DNA from: Onthophagus taurus
Lineage: Eukaryota; Arthropoda; Insecta; Coleoptera; Scarabaeidae
NCBI RefSeq assembly: GCF_036711975.1
Contig: NC_091975.1
Coordinates: 2,854,501 to 2,918,500, forward strand
DNA length: 64,000 bases
Reading direction: 5' to 3'
The translations under genes were made by a program, and so were the position numbers. Of this stretch, positions 45,234 through 53,747 are shown in pieces. The notes below the pieces were generated by a model. It saw only the letters and a list, made by a program, of their open reading frames with translations, made no database searches and was not told where the DNA came from. Within the stretch, counting starts at the first letter, position 1, and the number at the start of each line of letters is the position of its first letter.

Positions 45234-46436
45234 ATGAGCATCTTAAGCGTTTCGGACAAGCTTGAATTTGATAATTCACTTGTGAGGCTTCAGTATCATA
45301 ATCATTTACCTTACTCATCAAATTCGTTTAACAATAGTGATGAAATACGTATTGCAATCCAACAACAGGACATTTACACATTACCAAGCCAATCGTTTAT
45401 TTACGTACAAGGGAAACTATTGAAAGGTGATGGAACCGTTGATAAAGATGCAAAATTAACAGTAAATCCAGTCGCTCATATGTTTAGTGAAATACGATTT
45501 GAATGTGGAGGTAATGTAATTGATAGAGTTAGAAATCCAGGAATAGCTAGCACATTAAAAAATCTTTGTTCGTTAACAAGGTCTGAATACTATCATTCTT
45601 CTAACGCTGGTTTTGAATATTTAAACATTAAGATAAATGAAACTACAGGTGATTTTGATTTTTGTGTTCCCTTGAAATACTTTCTTGGTTTTGCTGAAGA
45701 CTATAATAAAATCCTGATAAATCTACGTCAAGAATTGGTGTTAGTACGCAGTAATTCAGATAATAATGTCATTGAATGTCCTACACCTAATATGAAGATT
45801 ATTATTAATAAAATTGTGTGGAAGGTACCACACGTGTCGGTGGCTGATGTAGAACGATTGAAACTTTTAGAGCATATAGAACAAGGAATTGAATTATATA
45901 TGGGATTTCGTTCATTTGATTTACATGAGTATCCATCATTACCAAAAAGTAAACAGCACTCATGGACAATTAAAACATCTACACAATTGGAAAAACCTCG
46001 TTACTTAATATTAGGATTTCAAACCAATAGAAAAGATGATGCAAAAGTTTCAGCATCTCTATTTGATCATTGTAATTTAACAGATATGAAAGTGTTCTTA
46101 AATAGTGAAAAATATCCCTATGAACCATTACATTTAAATTTTAAAACTGGTCAAATTGCAGTTTTATATGAAATGTATTGTAACTTTGCAAAGTCCTATT
46201 ACGATCGAGAGCTTGCAGAACCAATGTTTAACAGAGACACATTTTTAGCAAATACACCGATTATTGTTATTGATTGTTCACGACAAAATGATATTTTAAA
46301 TGTTGGAACCGTTGATATTCGCATTGAATTTGAAACGAGCGAAGATATACCTAATAATACTACCCTTTACTGTTTAATCTTGCATGATCGTGTTTTCAAA
46401 TATGTTCCTCTAACTGGTATGATTAATCAAATATAG
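45234..46436 (+). CDS. Major capsid protein (double jelly roll, hexon-like)
   Basis: 400 aa. Builds the capsid facets as trimers in the family model. Landmarks: SDKLEFDNSLVRLQYHNHLPY at the N terminus (a conserved mixed-charge opening), IQQQDIYTLPSQSFIYVQG, an HMFSEIRFECGGNVIDRVRNPG core block, and the C-terminal NTTLYCLILHDRVFKYVPL. The two halves fit two jelly rolls. An AAT trinucleotide run (45,217-45,234) abuts the start codon. A degenerate second copy of the C-terminal coding segment follows the stop (46,450-46,520). The ORF is intact. Confidence 0.92.
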   Translation: MSILSVSDKLEFDNSLVRLQYHNHLPYSSNSFNNSDEIRIAIQQQDIYTLPSQSFIYVQGKLLKGDGTVDKDAKLTVNPVAHMFSEIRFECGGNVIDRVRNPGIASTLKNLCSLTRSEYYHSSNAGFEYLNIKINETTGDFDFCVPLKYFLGFAEDYNKILINLRQELVLVRSNSDNNVIECPTPNMKIIINKIVWKVPHVSVADVERLKLLEHIEQGIELYMGFRSFDLHEYPSLPKSKQHSWTIKTSTQLEKPRYLILGFQTNRKDDAKVSASLFDHCNLTDMKVFLNSEKYPYEPLHLNFKTGQIAVLYEMYCNFAKSYYDRELAEPMFNRDTFLANTPIIVIDCSRQNDILNVGTVDIRIEFETSEDIPNNTTLYCLILHDRVFKYVPLTGMINQI

Positions 46437-46449
46437 ATTTACACTTTTA

Positions 46450-46520
46450 CTGTAACATTCAAACATGATCGCGTGCTAAAATATGATCGACTACCTTTAA
46501 CGGGAATGATTCGTTCTCTG
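46450..46520 (+). repeat. Duplicated remnant of the major capsid 3' end
   Basis: CATGATCGCGTGCTAAAATATG at 46,464 and following TTTAACGGGAATGATT repeat, with changes, CATGATCGTGTTTTCAAATATG at 46,384 and CTAACTGGTATGATT. Translation gives HDRVLKY...PLTGMI beside the real HDRVFKYVPLTGMI. It lies between the capsid stop and the next gene. Confidence 0.75.
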
Positions 46521-46555
46521 TGTGTCAGTTGTGAAGTAACATCTCAGCAGTTAGG

Positions 46556-47074
46556 ATGTGGATTCTCGATGTGCAAGGTTTTCAATTAAAATATAGCAGT
46601 GAATTTATCTGTAAAGAACTTGCGCTAATGAACGTTCGTGATTGTTGTTGCAAAATCCACGCTATTTTTAAATTTGGTATAAATTTAAGTGAATTCAAAG
46701 ATGAACAACAGAAACATCTTCGTTATACTACCAATTTTATTCATGGTCATAATTGGAATGATGGTGAAATTCCATATACTGATTTAAACAAAATTTTACA
46801 CGAAAGCGGACTTCATGAAAAATCTTATATACTAGTGAAAGGATTACAAAAGCAACAGTGGTTACAGCAGCTACTGCCAAATTTTGAAAATATTAAAAAT
46901 ATAGAAGAAATAGGATACACATCATCGATTAAAGGAAGTTGTTGTGATGCCAATCACTGTCATAACCATTACAATAATAATTTAAACTGTGCTCTTCAGA
47001 ATGTACACTTGCTACAAAAGTGGATTAATTTGAATAGTGTTACTTCTGAATGGTTTGATTATCATCAAGCCTGA
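46556..47074 (+). CDS. Polinton protein of unknown function, 172 aa
   Basis: Opens MWILDVQGFQL and has FIHGHNWNDGEIPY (about 82-95), ILVKGLQKQQWLQQLL (about 112-127) and a Cys/His cluster CCDANHCHNH (about 148-157). It ends CALQNVHLLQKWINL. I recall similar proteins encoded near arthropod mobile-element genes. The D at position 5 with later His/Asp residues hints at an RNase H-like or DEDD-exonuclease-like fold, but a Q replaces the expected acidic partner, so I do not claim it. The Cys/His cluster may bind zinc. Intact. Confidence 0.75.
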   Translation: MWILDVQGFQLKYSSEFICKELALMNVRDCCCKIHAIFKFGINLSEFKDEQQKHLRYTTNFIHGHNWNDGEIPYTDLNKILHESGLHEKSYILVKGLQKQQWLQQLLPNFENIKNIEEIGYTSSIKGSCCDANHCHNHYNNNLNCALQNVHLLQKWINLNSVTSEWFDYHQA

Positions 47075-47721
47075 TCTTTGGTGTGTTAACATAATTTCTC
47101 AAACTATATATTAATAAAATTATTTGTAAAATTAGGATCTGACTTTGGTTTTTATTATTTTATAGAAATAAACAGATATGTATTAGATTTATATTATTTT
47201 TTTTATTTATAACGCTAAAGAAACTTACTACTCATCTCTATTTAGTTAGTCTCTATTTAGTACTCGAAGATGATTGAGGACTTATTTACTTACTACTGAA
47301 ATTGAATGGAATATATATATATAACCGTTGATTTGAGGGAAATGATTTTTAAACAAAAGTATTTATTAACCTACTAAACACAAATGAAAGGTAAACTAAC
47401 ATATTTCAACATATTTTTTTAAATATTGAGTGTTTGTTAATATTTTGAAAATAAACAGATTAATAATATATAACCGTTGAGTTGCGGAAACGATTTTTAT
47501 ACAAAAGTAGTTATGACCTAATAAACACAAGTGAAAGGCAAAAACTATCAACACATATCAACATATTTTTTTAATACTCTGAAAGCAAACAGATGAAAAA
47601 ATGATAATTTTTACATGAATTATTTTTATAAGAAATCATAATATAAATACATCACCTTAAAAGATATAAGTCAGTTCAAGAAATAACACCAATAGCAACA
47701 GTCAACCACATAAAGAAGACC
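47075..47721. repeat. Non-coding spacer with a ~149 bp direct repeat
   Basis: ATAACCGTTGATTTGAGGGAAA at 47,321 recurs as ATAACCGTTGAGTTGCGGAAA at 47,470. Both are followed by GATTTTTA, CAAAAGTA, AAACACAAGTGAAAGG (variants), CAACATATTTTTTTAA and AAACAGAT. Total span about 47,321-47,596. The rest is AT-rich. This longest gap in the element may be a promoter region for the replication genes. Confidence 0.65.
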
Positions 47722-48009
47722 ATGGATAGTCTAAGATTATTGAACAACACATCTAAGGGATTTGGAAAATTGAACCAATTGCAGAAGGAAAAAAGGTATA
47801 AAATTATTAACTTTAAAATAATAACAACAAGATTTGGAGACGCGGTTCTGGTGAATTTATTGGATGAAGGAGATGTTATTTTACCAAAACGGTTTAACAA
47901 TTTAAAGGACAATTTGGATGAGTTAAACGAAAATCTGCTAACAAAAGACATATATTTAGTTATAAAAAATTCAACTTCAACATATCTAGAAGTTGAATTT
48001 ATAGAATAG
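47722..48009 (+). CDS. Small Polinton protein, 95 aa, possible OB-fold
   Basis: Basic N terminus with LQKEKRYKIINFKIITTRFGDAVLVNLLD, then VILPKRFNNL and an acidic tail ending YLEVEFIE. The alternating beta pattern with RFGDAV resembles single-strand DNA-binding OB-fold proteins, and its place just before the polymerase gene would suit a replication accessory. The fold call is inference; I cannot name a family. Intact, with a reasonable start (ACCATGG) at 47,722. Confidence 0.7.
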   Translation: MDSLRLLNNTSKGFGKLNQLQKEKRYKIINFKIITTRFGDAVLVNLLDEGDVILPKRFNNLKDNLDELNENLLTKDIYLVIKNSTSTYLEVEFIE

Positions 48010-48460
48010 TATATTAATAAGTGTATATTGTATATTGTTACAGACAACGTCTCATAAAACTTCATTACAATATTAAAAACACACTAAGTAATTTGGATAA
48101 AAGAATGAAATATTATGAAATGTTGGAAATGTTTAAGAAAATAAAGATCAATAAATAGTGTATAAATCAATATATTTGTTTTATTTGTAAGTATTATGTA
48201 TGTCAATTCGAAAGTGATAATTGTTCCAATTAAACAGTTTCACAACAATTAAAATATAAACTGTATAAATCAATACATTTTTTTATTCTATTTACTAATA
48301 CTTATTACGTAAGCATAATCCCCTACTATACACCTACTATAGCGATAAAAAAACGATTCATATATATTAGAATCAAGTCGTTGGTGAAAGTTAGTTACAG
48401 TACGCAAGTTAAGTAGATCCTTTGATAAAAATTTATCATTGCGTTTATATTTTTAAGAAA
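48010..48460. repeat. Spacer with ~99 bp direct repeat upstream of the polymerase
   Basis: TGTATAAATCAATATATTTG at 48,159 recurs as TGTATAAATCAATACATTTT at 48,258, each followed by TATTTACTAATACTTATTACG-like words (TTTGTAAGTATTATG in the first). AT-rich, no ORF. It probably holds the polymerase promoter and leader. Confidence 0.55.
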
Positions 48461-51400
48461 ATGTTTTCTTGTGAAAAATGTCAACAAGTGTTTTCATTAA
48501 AATGCAATTTGAATCGACATATGCGTAATAAGCATTGTGTCGGACTGCAACTCATATGCTCAATATGTCAAAAAAAATTCAGGCGACAAGATGCCTTTGT
48601 TCAACATCAGAGAAGTATCCATGGTATTGAACCTCAACGAAAAGATCCACTACCAAATTTAATACAAAATTCAACACATCGAGATTTCGATGAATCAGCA
48701 GCAAGTACGTCAGCTTCGAAAAGTAAGATTAAATTAACAAATAAACTATGTGACGTATGTGGAAAGTTCTTCTCATCTCACGCAACCCTTGCGGCACATC
48801 TTCGATCAGAACACATAACATCTATCGAAAAGGATGTTGAGCAAGTATCAACGTGTTACAAAAATCGTGTTGCCTGCTATAAAATTGGGGGAGTTGAAGC
48901 CGACGATGATATTCCATCATACCTCACAAGATCCCGAGAAACGGTTCGTAGACTTATAAACAATTATATTAGTGATATTAGAGGATTAGTTAAAGCTCAA
49001 ATTGAACTATTGGCTGTTTTTATAAAATCCAGCTTTAATGAAAACGGTGAAGAGGGAGTGATAGCCTCCATGAAGAATTTCAATACAAAATTTAAAGTAA
49101 TTACGTCTATAACCTTCGAGGAAATTTACGATAAGATGATTAGAGATATTATAAAACAGAGTGAGGATTTCCAGGAGCAAGGTTCTGGATGGGCTTTCTT
49201 CTCCGTATCACACCTTTTGCTTAACGTTAACAAATTCCAACCAATACCTGGATCATCATATATTCGTTTACCTTCGGAAATTATTAATAAAAAAGCCTGT
49301 ATCAATATAAAGAATAATGATAACGCTTGTTTTGCATGGTGTTTGACGGCGGCTCTTCATCCCGCTCAAATAAGTAAGGTTCGTACTTCAAGCTATCCTC
49401 ATTACTCTCAAGTGCTAAATTTAGAAGGTATAACGTTTCCCGTTCATTTAAAAGATATATCCAAAATAGAAACTTTAAATAATTTAAGTATTAACGTTTA
49501 CGAATTAGTTTTTGATTCCATTAATTATACCTACAATGTGGAAGGACCCATTCATTTTACTAAAAATAGACGAGATACACATGTGAATTTATTATATTTA
49601 TTTAATAATGGAATAGGGCATTTTGTTTTAATCAAAAATTTATCACGACTTATTTCTAAGCATATAGCAAATCATAACGGCGCAATACGTCTTTGCGACG
49701 GGTGTTTAACTCGGTTTTCATCTGCCGACAAATTATCTAGACATCAACAATACGATTGCAACCATATAACGACCATTTTACCATCGAAGAATTTAAAATC
49801 AATACCCAATTTTATGGGAAATTTAATGCCGGAAAATATTTTGGAATTTAATAATTATAAAAATACTCAAATGGTTCCATTTGTTATTTACGCTGATTTT
49901 GAATCAATTTTAAAACCAATCGAGCATTGTGAACCCGATTTCTCCAAGTCTTTTACAGAAAAAGTTGACATACATCAACCATACAGTTTTGCATACTATA
50001 TCGTTTCTACTGTAGATGGTACTTGTTGTAAATTTGAAACCTATACCGGCCTCGACTGTCCCAAAGTTTTCATTTTAAAATTAATGGAAGATGTTAGATA
50101 TATTTATCACAAATATATAAAATATGTAAAACCCATGACCCCCTTAACTGTTGAAGAACAAGTTGCATTTGAAGCAACATACATTTGTCACATCTGTAAA
50201 ACACCTTTTGGAGAAGATGTAGTTAAGGTGCATGATCATTGTCATATAACTGGTAAATATAGGGGCCCAGCCCATGTTGTATGTAATCTTAACTTTAAAA
50301 TTCCCAAATTTATCCCTGTATTCCTACATAATTTCAGCTGTTATGATGCACATTTATTTGTTAAAGAGATGGCTGACATTGAGGATGTCAATGGTATTGA
50401 TGTTTTACCTAATAATAAAGAAAAATATATAAGTTTCAGTAAAAGCGTGCTAGTTGATCAGATACAGAATCAATCCCGTTTTGAAAATCGGTTCATGAAA
50501 TTACGTTTTTTGGATTCATTTCGATTTATGGCATCCTCACTCGATTCATTGTCGAGTAATCTTGTAGAGGAGGATTTCGTTCATGTACGAAAATTTTTCC
50601 CATGTAATAAGCAATTTCAATTATTAAAGAGAAAGGGTATATTTCCCTATGGCTATATAGATTCACTTGAAAAATTAAGTGAAACATCATTACCACAAAT
50701 ATCTGGGTTTTTTAACAAATTAAGTTTTGAAAATATAACTGATAAAGATTATTTACACGCTCAAACAGTTTGGCAAACATTTCAGTGTCAAAATTTAAAA
50801 GATTACTCTGACCTATACCTCAAGACCGATGTTCTTTTGTTAGCAGATGTTTTTGAAAAATTTAGACGCGTTTGTTTTGAAACTTATGGATTGGACCCAG
50901 CACATTATTACACCACACCAGGACTCACTTGGGATGCAATGTTAAAATTTACAAAAATTAAACTTGAATTATTGACTGATGTAGATCAAGTCCATTTCAT
51001 TAAAAAAGGCATTCGTGGGGGTATTTCGCAGTGCTCATTACGTCATGCTAAAGCTAATAATAAATATATGGATAATTATGACTCCAATTCTCCTTCGAAA
51101 TTTCTAATGTATTGGGACGCTAACAATTTGTATGGTTGGGCAATGTCACAACCGATGCCCTATGGAGACTTTAAATGGTTAGATGATACTGAAATTCAAA
51201 ATTTAAATTTGAATCATGTATCCGATGAAGCTGATTATGGTTACATTTTGGATGTTGATATTGAATATCCTCATTATTTACACGATATACACAATGATCT
51301 ACCTTTTCTCGCAGAAAACATATGTCCTCCCAACAGCAGTAACAGTGAGAGCGAGAAAAGATTAATTCCAAATTTATTTAACAAGAAAAATTATATTGTT

Positions 51401-52408
51401 CATTATAGAAATTTAAAGCACGCTATAGCTCACGGTCTCAAAGTTTTGAAAGTAAATAGAGTTTTATCCTTTAAACAATCTGCGTGGTTGAAACCTTATA
51501 TTGATATGAACACAAAATTACGTCAATCCGCTAAAAATGATTTTGAAAGAGACTTTTTTAAACTAATGAATAATTCGGTATTTGGAAAGACGATGGAAAA
51601 CGTGGATAAAAGAGTTGATGTTCGGTTAATTACAAGTTGGGATGACATTTGCGGAAAAGGTAGGTCAAAACCCGGAGCTCGCAGTCTAATCGCTAAGTTA
51701 AATTTTAAAAATATTAAGATTTTTACTGAAACATTTTCGGCAATTCAAATGGAGCGACTTCGTGTTGTTTACAACAAACCTATATACGTTGGTTTTACAG
51801 TTTTAGAAATTTCAAAATTGTTAATGTATGAATTCTATTATAATTTTTTAAAACCTAAATATAATGAAGCAATTCGATTGTGTTATATGGATACGGACAG
51901 CTTCACTGTACATATTAACACCGATGACCTATATGAAGATATTAAATTAAATTTAGATAAATTTGACACCTCGAATTACCATCTGGATAATCAATTTAAG
52001 ATCCCGCTTAAAAATAAAGCCGTATTAGGTCTTATGAAAGATGAGAATTGCGGTAGAATTATGACGGACTTTATAGGGTTACGATCGAAAATGTATGCAA
52101 ATCGTGTTATTGATGGTCGTGTTACAAAAAAAGCTAAAGGTGTAAAAAAAGCTGTTGTGAAACATAAAATTAAATTTGAAAATTATTTCGATTGTTTAAC
52201 TTTGAAAAACACTATGTTTGCAAAACAAATTTTATTTAGAAGTTGTAATCACACCGTATACACGGTATTACAAAATAAATTGGTCCTTTCACCGTACGAT
52301 GCCAAGAGATTTATTAAAGATGATGGTATAGATACGTTAGCTTGGGGTCATAACCGTATTGTTAGTAGTAGTAGTAGTGAGGGTACATTACAAACTCTTA
52401 AACCTTAA
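48461..52408 (+). CDS. Protein-primed family B DNA polymerase with N-terminal zinc fingers
   Basis: Replicates the element from its ends. The open frame begins at a TTG at 48,422; the ATG at 48,461 (AAGAAAATG) is the better start, giving 1,315 aa. N terminus: C2H2 fingers at about 4-25, 33-54 and 96-118, plus a finger-like CDGC...H near 411-433. Exonuclease motifs: YADFES near 478, NFSCYDAHLF near 627, DLYLKTD near 788. A CHIC...HDHCH...CN zinc knuckle near 575-607 resembles recombination endonuclease VII. Polymerase motifs: YWDANNLYG near 883, KLMNNSVFGKT near 1033, YMDTDS near 1142, then RSKMY. All catalytic residues are present. It ends in a Ser-rich tail. Unusually long and finger-rich, but within the Polinton range. 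Confidence 0.95.
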   Translation: MFSCEKCQQVFSLKCNLNRHMRNKHCVGLQLICSICQKKFRRQDAFVQHQRSIHGIEPQRKDPLPNLIQNSTHRDFDESAASTSASKSKIKLTNKLCDVCGKFFSSHATLAAHLRSEHITSIEKDVEQVSTCYKNRVACYKIGGVEADDDIPSYLTRSRETVRRLINNYISDIRGLVKAQIELLAVFIKSSFNENGEEGVIASMKNFNTKFKVITSITFEEIYDKMIRDIIKQSEDFQEQGSGWAFFSVSHLLLNVNKFQPIPGSSYIRLPSEIINKKACINIKNNDNACFAWCLTAALHPAQISKVRTSSYPHYSQVLNLEGITFPVHLKDISKIETLNNLSINVYELVFDSINYTYNVEGPIHFTKNRRDTHVNLLYLFNNGIGHFVLIKNLSRLISKHIANHNGAIRLCDGCLTRFSSADKLSRHQQYDCNHITTILPSKNLKSIPNFMGNLMPENILEFNNYKNTQMVPFVIYADFESILKPIEHCEPDFSKSFTEKVDIHQPYSFAYYIVSTVDGTCCKFETYTGLDCPKVFILKLMEDVRYIYHKYIKYVKPMTPLTVEEQVAFEATYICHICKTPFGEDVVKVHDHCHITGKYRGPAHVVCNLNFKIPKFIPVFLHNFSCYDAHLFVKEMADIEDVNGIDVLPNNKEKYISFSKSVLVDQIQNQSRFENRFMKLRFLDSFRFMASSLDSLSSNLVEEDFVHVRKFFPCNKQFQLLKRKGIFPYGYIDSLEKLSETSLPQISGFFNKLSFENITDKDYLHAQTVWQTFQCQNLKDYSDLYLKTDVLLLADVFEKFRRVCFETYGLDPAHYYTTPGLTWDAMLKFTKIKLELLTDVDQVHFIKKGIRGGISQCSLRHAKANNKYMDNYDSNSPSKFLMYWDANNLYGWAMSQPMPYGDFKWLDDTEIQNLNLNHVSDEADYGYILDVDIEYPHYLHDIHNDLPFLAENICPPNSSNSESEKRLIPNLFNKKNYIVHYRNLKHAIAHGLKVLKVNRVLSFKQSAWLKPYIDMNTKLRQSAKNDFERDFFKLMNNSVFGKTMENVDKRVDVRLITSWDDICGKGRSKPGARSLIAKLNFKNIKIFTETFSAIQMERLRVVYNKPIYVGFTVLEISKLLMYEFYYNFLKPKYNEAIRLCYMDTDSFTVHINTDDLYEDIKLNLDKFDTSNYHLDNQFKIPLKNKAVLGLMKDENCGRIMTDFIGLRSKMYANRVIDGRVTKKAKGVKKAVVKHKIKFENYFDCLTLKNTMFAKQILFRSCNHTVYTVLQNKLVLSPYDAKRFIKDDGIDTLAWGHNRIVSSSSSEGTLQTLKP

Positions 52409-52441
52409 ACGTTAGCTTTTTTTAGTATTGAAACAGTCGTC

Positions 52442-53170
52442 ATGGAGTGTAGTTTGTTTATAATTCAAAGTGATTTCTATAGAAAGTTGGAGCATACCTA
52501 CTTCTATCATTTAAGAAACTTTATCAAAGAAAATAATCTTGATGGTGTTAATACCATATTGGAAAAAATAATTATCCCAAACCAGATTTTAACATATCGA
52601 AATCTACACCTAGCTTCTGTTGAAATTTTAGAAGTAATTCTTAATGAAAAACTCAATTTTGATCATGTTGTTAAGCAATTATTAGAATCGCTTAATTGTT
52701 ACGAGCGAAACAACAACAATGAATTGAAGGTTAAAGATCTAGAATCACTGACTAGTAACGTAAGTATTAAATTTACTGATGAAATGTATAAAAAATATTT
52801 ATTAACTAATTTATTCGCTGATAACGAAGGAATTGTTTCTATTAATAATCTTATATGTAAATACCGTAATTTACGTTATTATTGTGATAAATTGATTTGC
52901 GATGCATTGTATTGTGCAGACAATGAATTTGTAAAAAGATGTATACAAGTTTTCAAAGCACTCAACTATGAATTTAACTTTGAGCCGCTGTCGCGAATAT
53001 CACACCAGAATATAATGGCATGGTTAATAAACAACATGAGAAATGGAGCTAAAGGGAAACCAGTTGGATGGCAATCCGGTCCTGATTCGGCACATTGGCC
53101 CTCTACAAACACACAAGATTATGTAGATGTTTTAAACCTAATAGAACCATACATAAGATTACATATTTAA
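52442..53170 (+). CDS. Orphan Polinton protein, 242 aa, helical
   Basis: No family recognised. Mostly helical by composition, with repeated 20-30-residue hydrophobic blocks (NLHLASVEILEVILNEK, LICDALYCADNEFVKRC) that loosely suggest an ankyrin-like or HEAT-like repeat. The C-terminal part (GKPVGWQSGPDSAHWPS) differs and looks exposed. LNCYE at 84-88 fits an LxCxE retinoblastoma-binding motif. It lies 33 bp after the polymerase and converges with the terminal 64-aa ORF, an accessory-gene position. Intact. Confidence 0.75.
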   Translation: MECSLFIIQSDFYRKLEHTYFYHLRNFIKENNLDGVNTILEKIIIPNQILTYRNLHLASVEILEVILNEKLNFDHVVKQLLESLNCYERNNNNELKVKDLESLTSNVSIKFTDEMYKKYLLTNLFADNEGIVSINNLICKYRNLRYYCDKLICDALYCADNEFVKRCIQVFKALNYEFNFEPLSRISHQNIMAWLINNMRNGAKGKPVGWQSGPDSAHWPSTNTQDYVDVLNLIEPYIRLHI

Positions 53171-53208
53171 ATAAATAATATATTAAATACCATTTAAAGT
53201 GTTTTATT
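53168..53208. terminator. Convergent polyadenylation signals, right
   Basis: AATAAA at 53,170-53,175 overlaps the stop of the 242-aa ORF. TTTATT at 53,203-53,208 overlaps the stop of the minus-strand 64-aa ORF, giving AATAAA on that strand. Compact convergent ends like those at 39.8 kb. Confidence 0.5.
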
Positions 53209-53398
53209 TATTTAATTTCTCATTTTTCTTACGTAATATTTCATACAATAATTTTTCAGTTTCTTCAATACGTCTCTTAAAACGATACCTATCTGCAGCT
53301 GCTTGCAACCATTCCGATCCGTTTCTAGCATTTTTGCTATATTCGTCTTCATCAATATAATACACATCTAAATCTTCTTTAAATTTAACACGCTTCAT
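53204..53398 (-). CDS. PPP1R15/GADD34-like PP1 regulatory protein, 64 aa
   Basis: Residues 3-6 are RVKF, a canonical RVxF PP1-docking motif, with a hydrophobic YYI at 13-15 in the position of the second docking site. After an acidic linker come W30 and A35-D36-R37-x-R39-F40-x-R42-R43-I44, leading into a charged helix (ETEKLL). This order and spacing is the conserved core of PPP1R15 proteins, which join PP1 to eIF2alpha (with actin) and reverse stress-induced translational arrest. Herpesvirus ICP34.5 and African swine fever virus DP71L are known viral members. The start lies in the right TIR, so its promoter is duplicated at the other end. Assignment is by eye; function is inferred. Confidence 0.75.
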   Translation of the reverse strand: MKRVKFKEDLDVYYIDEDEYSKNARNGSEWLQAAADRYRFKRRIEETEKLLYEILRKKNEKLNK

Positions 53399-53741
53399 TT
53401 CAATGTATATTACTCACCTTTAAAATACAAGTTCACTGTAACGTTTGTTGTTTTTTTTTTTTAATTCTCCTTTCACTTTCACACACTTAGTCCTAATTGT
53501 AGCACGAATCATTAATCGTAATTTTTATATATTGACGGTCACCCTACTTTTATTTATATTAAAAAAATTTGCATTCCCTCCACCCTCAGTAGTACCAACA
53601 TAATTGAGATTCATTGCCAACATGTAAAATGAAAATCCCTAAAAGTTACTAAATTTTTGACCGCCATATTGGCATTTCAACCAATCACAGAGCGCAAAAT
53701 ATGGGATAATCCTGCTCCAGAACTCTCCTTCTTATACTACT
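53328..53741 (-). repeat. Right terminal inverted repeat of the Polinton
   Basis: 414 bp, reverse complement of 38,495-38,907 apart from two substitutions and one extra base in the A/T-run near 53,451. It ends ACTACT at 53,741. It contains the first 24 codons and upstream region of the PPP1R15-like gene, including the mirrored TATA box and splice donor. Confidence 0.95.
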
Positions 53742-53747
53742 ATTACG
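53742..53747. other. Right target-site duplication of the Polinton
   Basis: ATTACG directly follows the CT terminus and equals 38,489-38,494. Removing the element and one copy joins two parts of a monomer: AAGAACTGTTAAC then ATTACGTAGAAATTTTT, comparable to AGAACTGTTACATAGAAATT at 54,074. Confidence 0.95.

Larger units (their letters stand above)
38495..53741. mobile_element. Complete Polinton/Maverick (adintovirus-like) element, 15,247 bp
   Basis: Self-synthesising DNA transposon with viral gene content, bounded by 413/414 bp inverted repeats, 5'-AG...CT-3' ends and a perfect 6 bp duplication. It encodes a retroviral-type integrase, protein-primed family B polymerase, packaging ATPase, adenain-like protease, double-jelly-roll major capsid and penton-like minor capsid. 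It also has a PLA2-like protein and a DUF8207 protein, which is a full replication and virion set. Near-identical TIRs and open ORFs indicate recent insertion. Layout: a minus-strand cluster (39.8-43.5 kb) and a plus-strand cluster (43.6-53.2 kb) diverge from about 43.5 kb, and each ends at a convergent junction with a terminal ORF. Confidence 0.97.

Noticed and set aside
47676..48065. 129-codon minus-strand ORF inside the Polinton
   Set aside because: Antisense of the 95-aa gene; hydrophobic, with no recognisable pattern.
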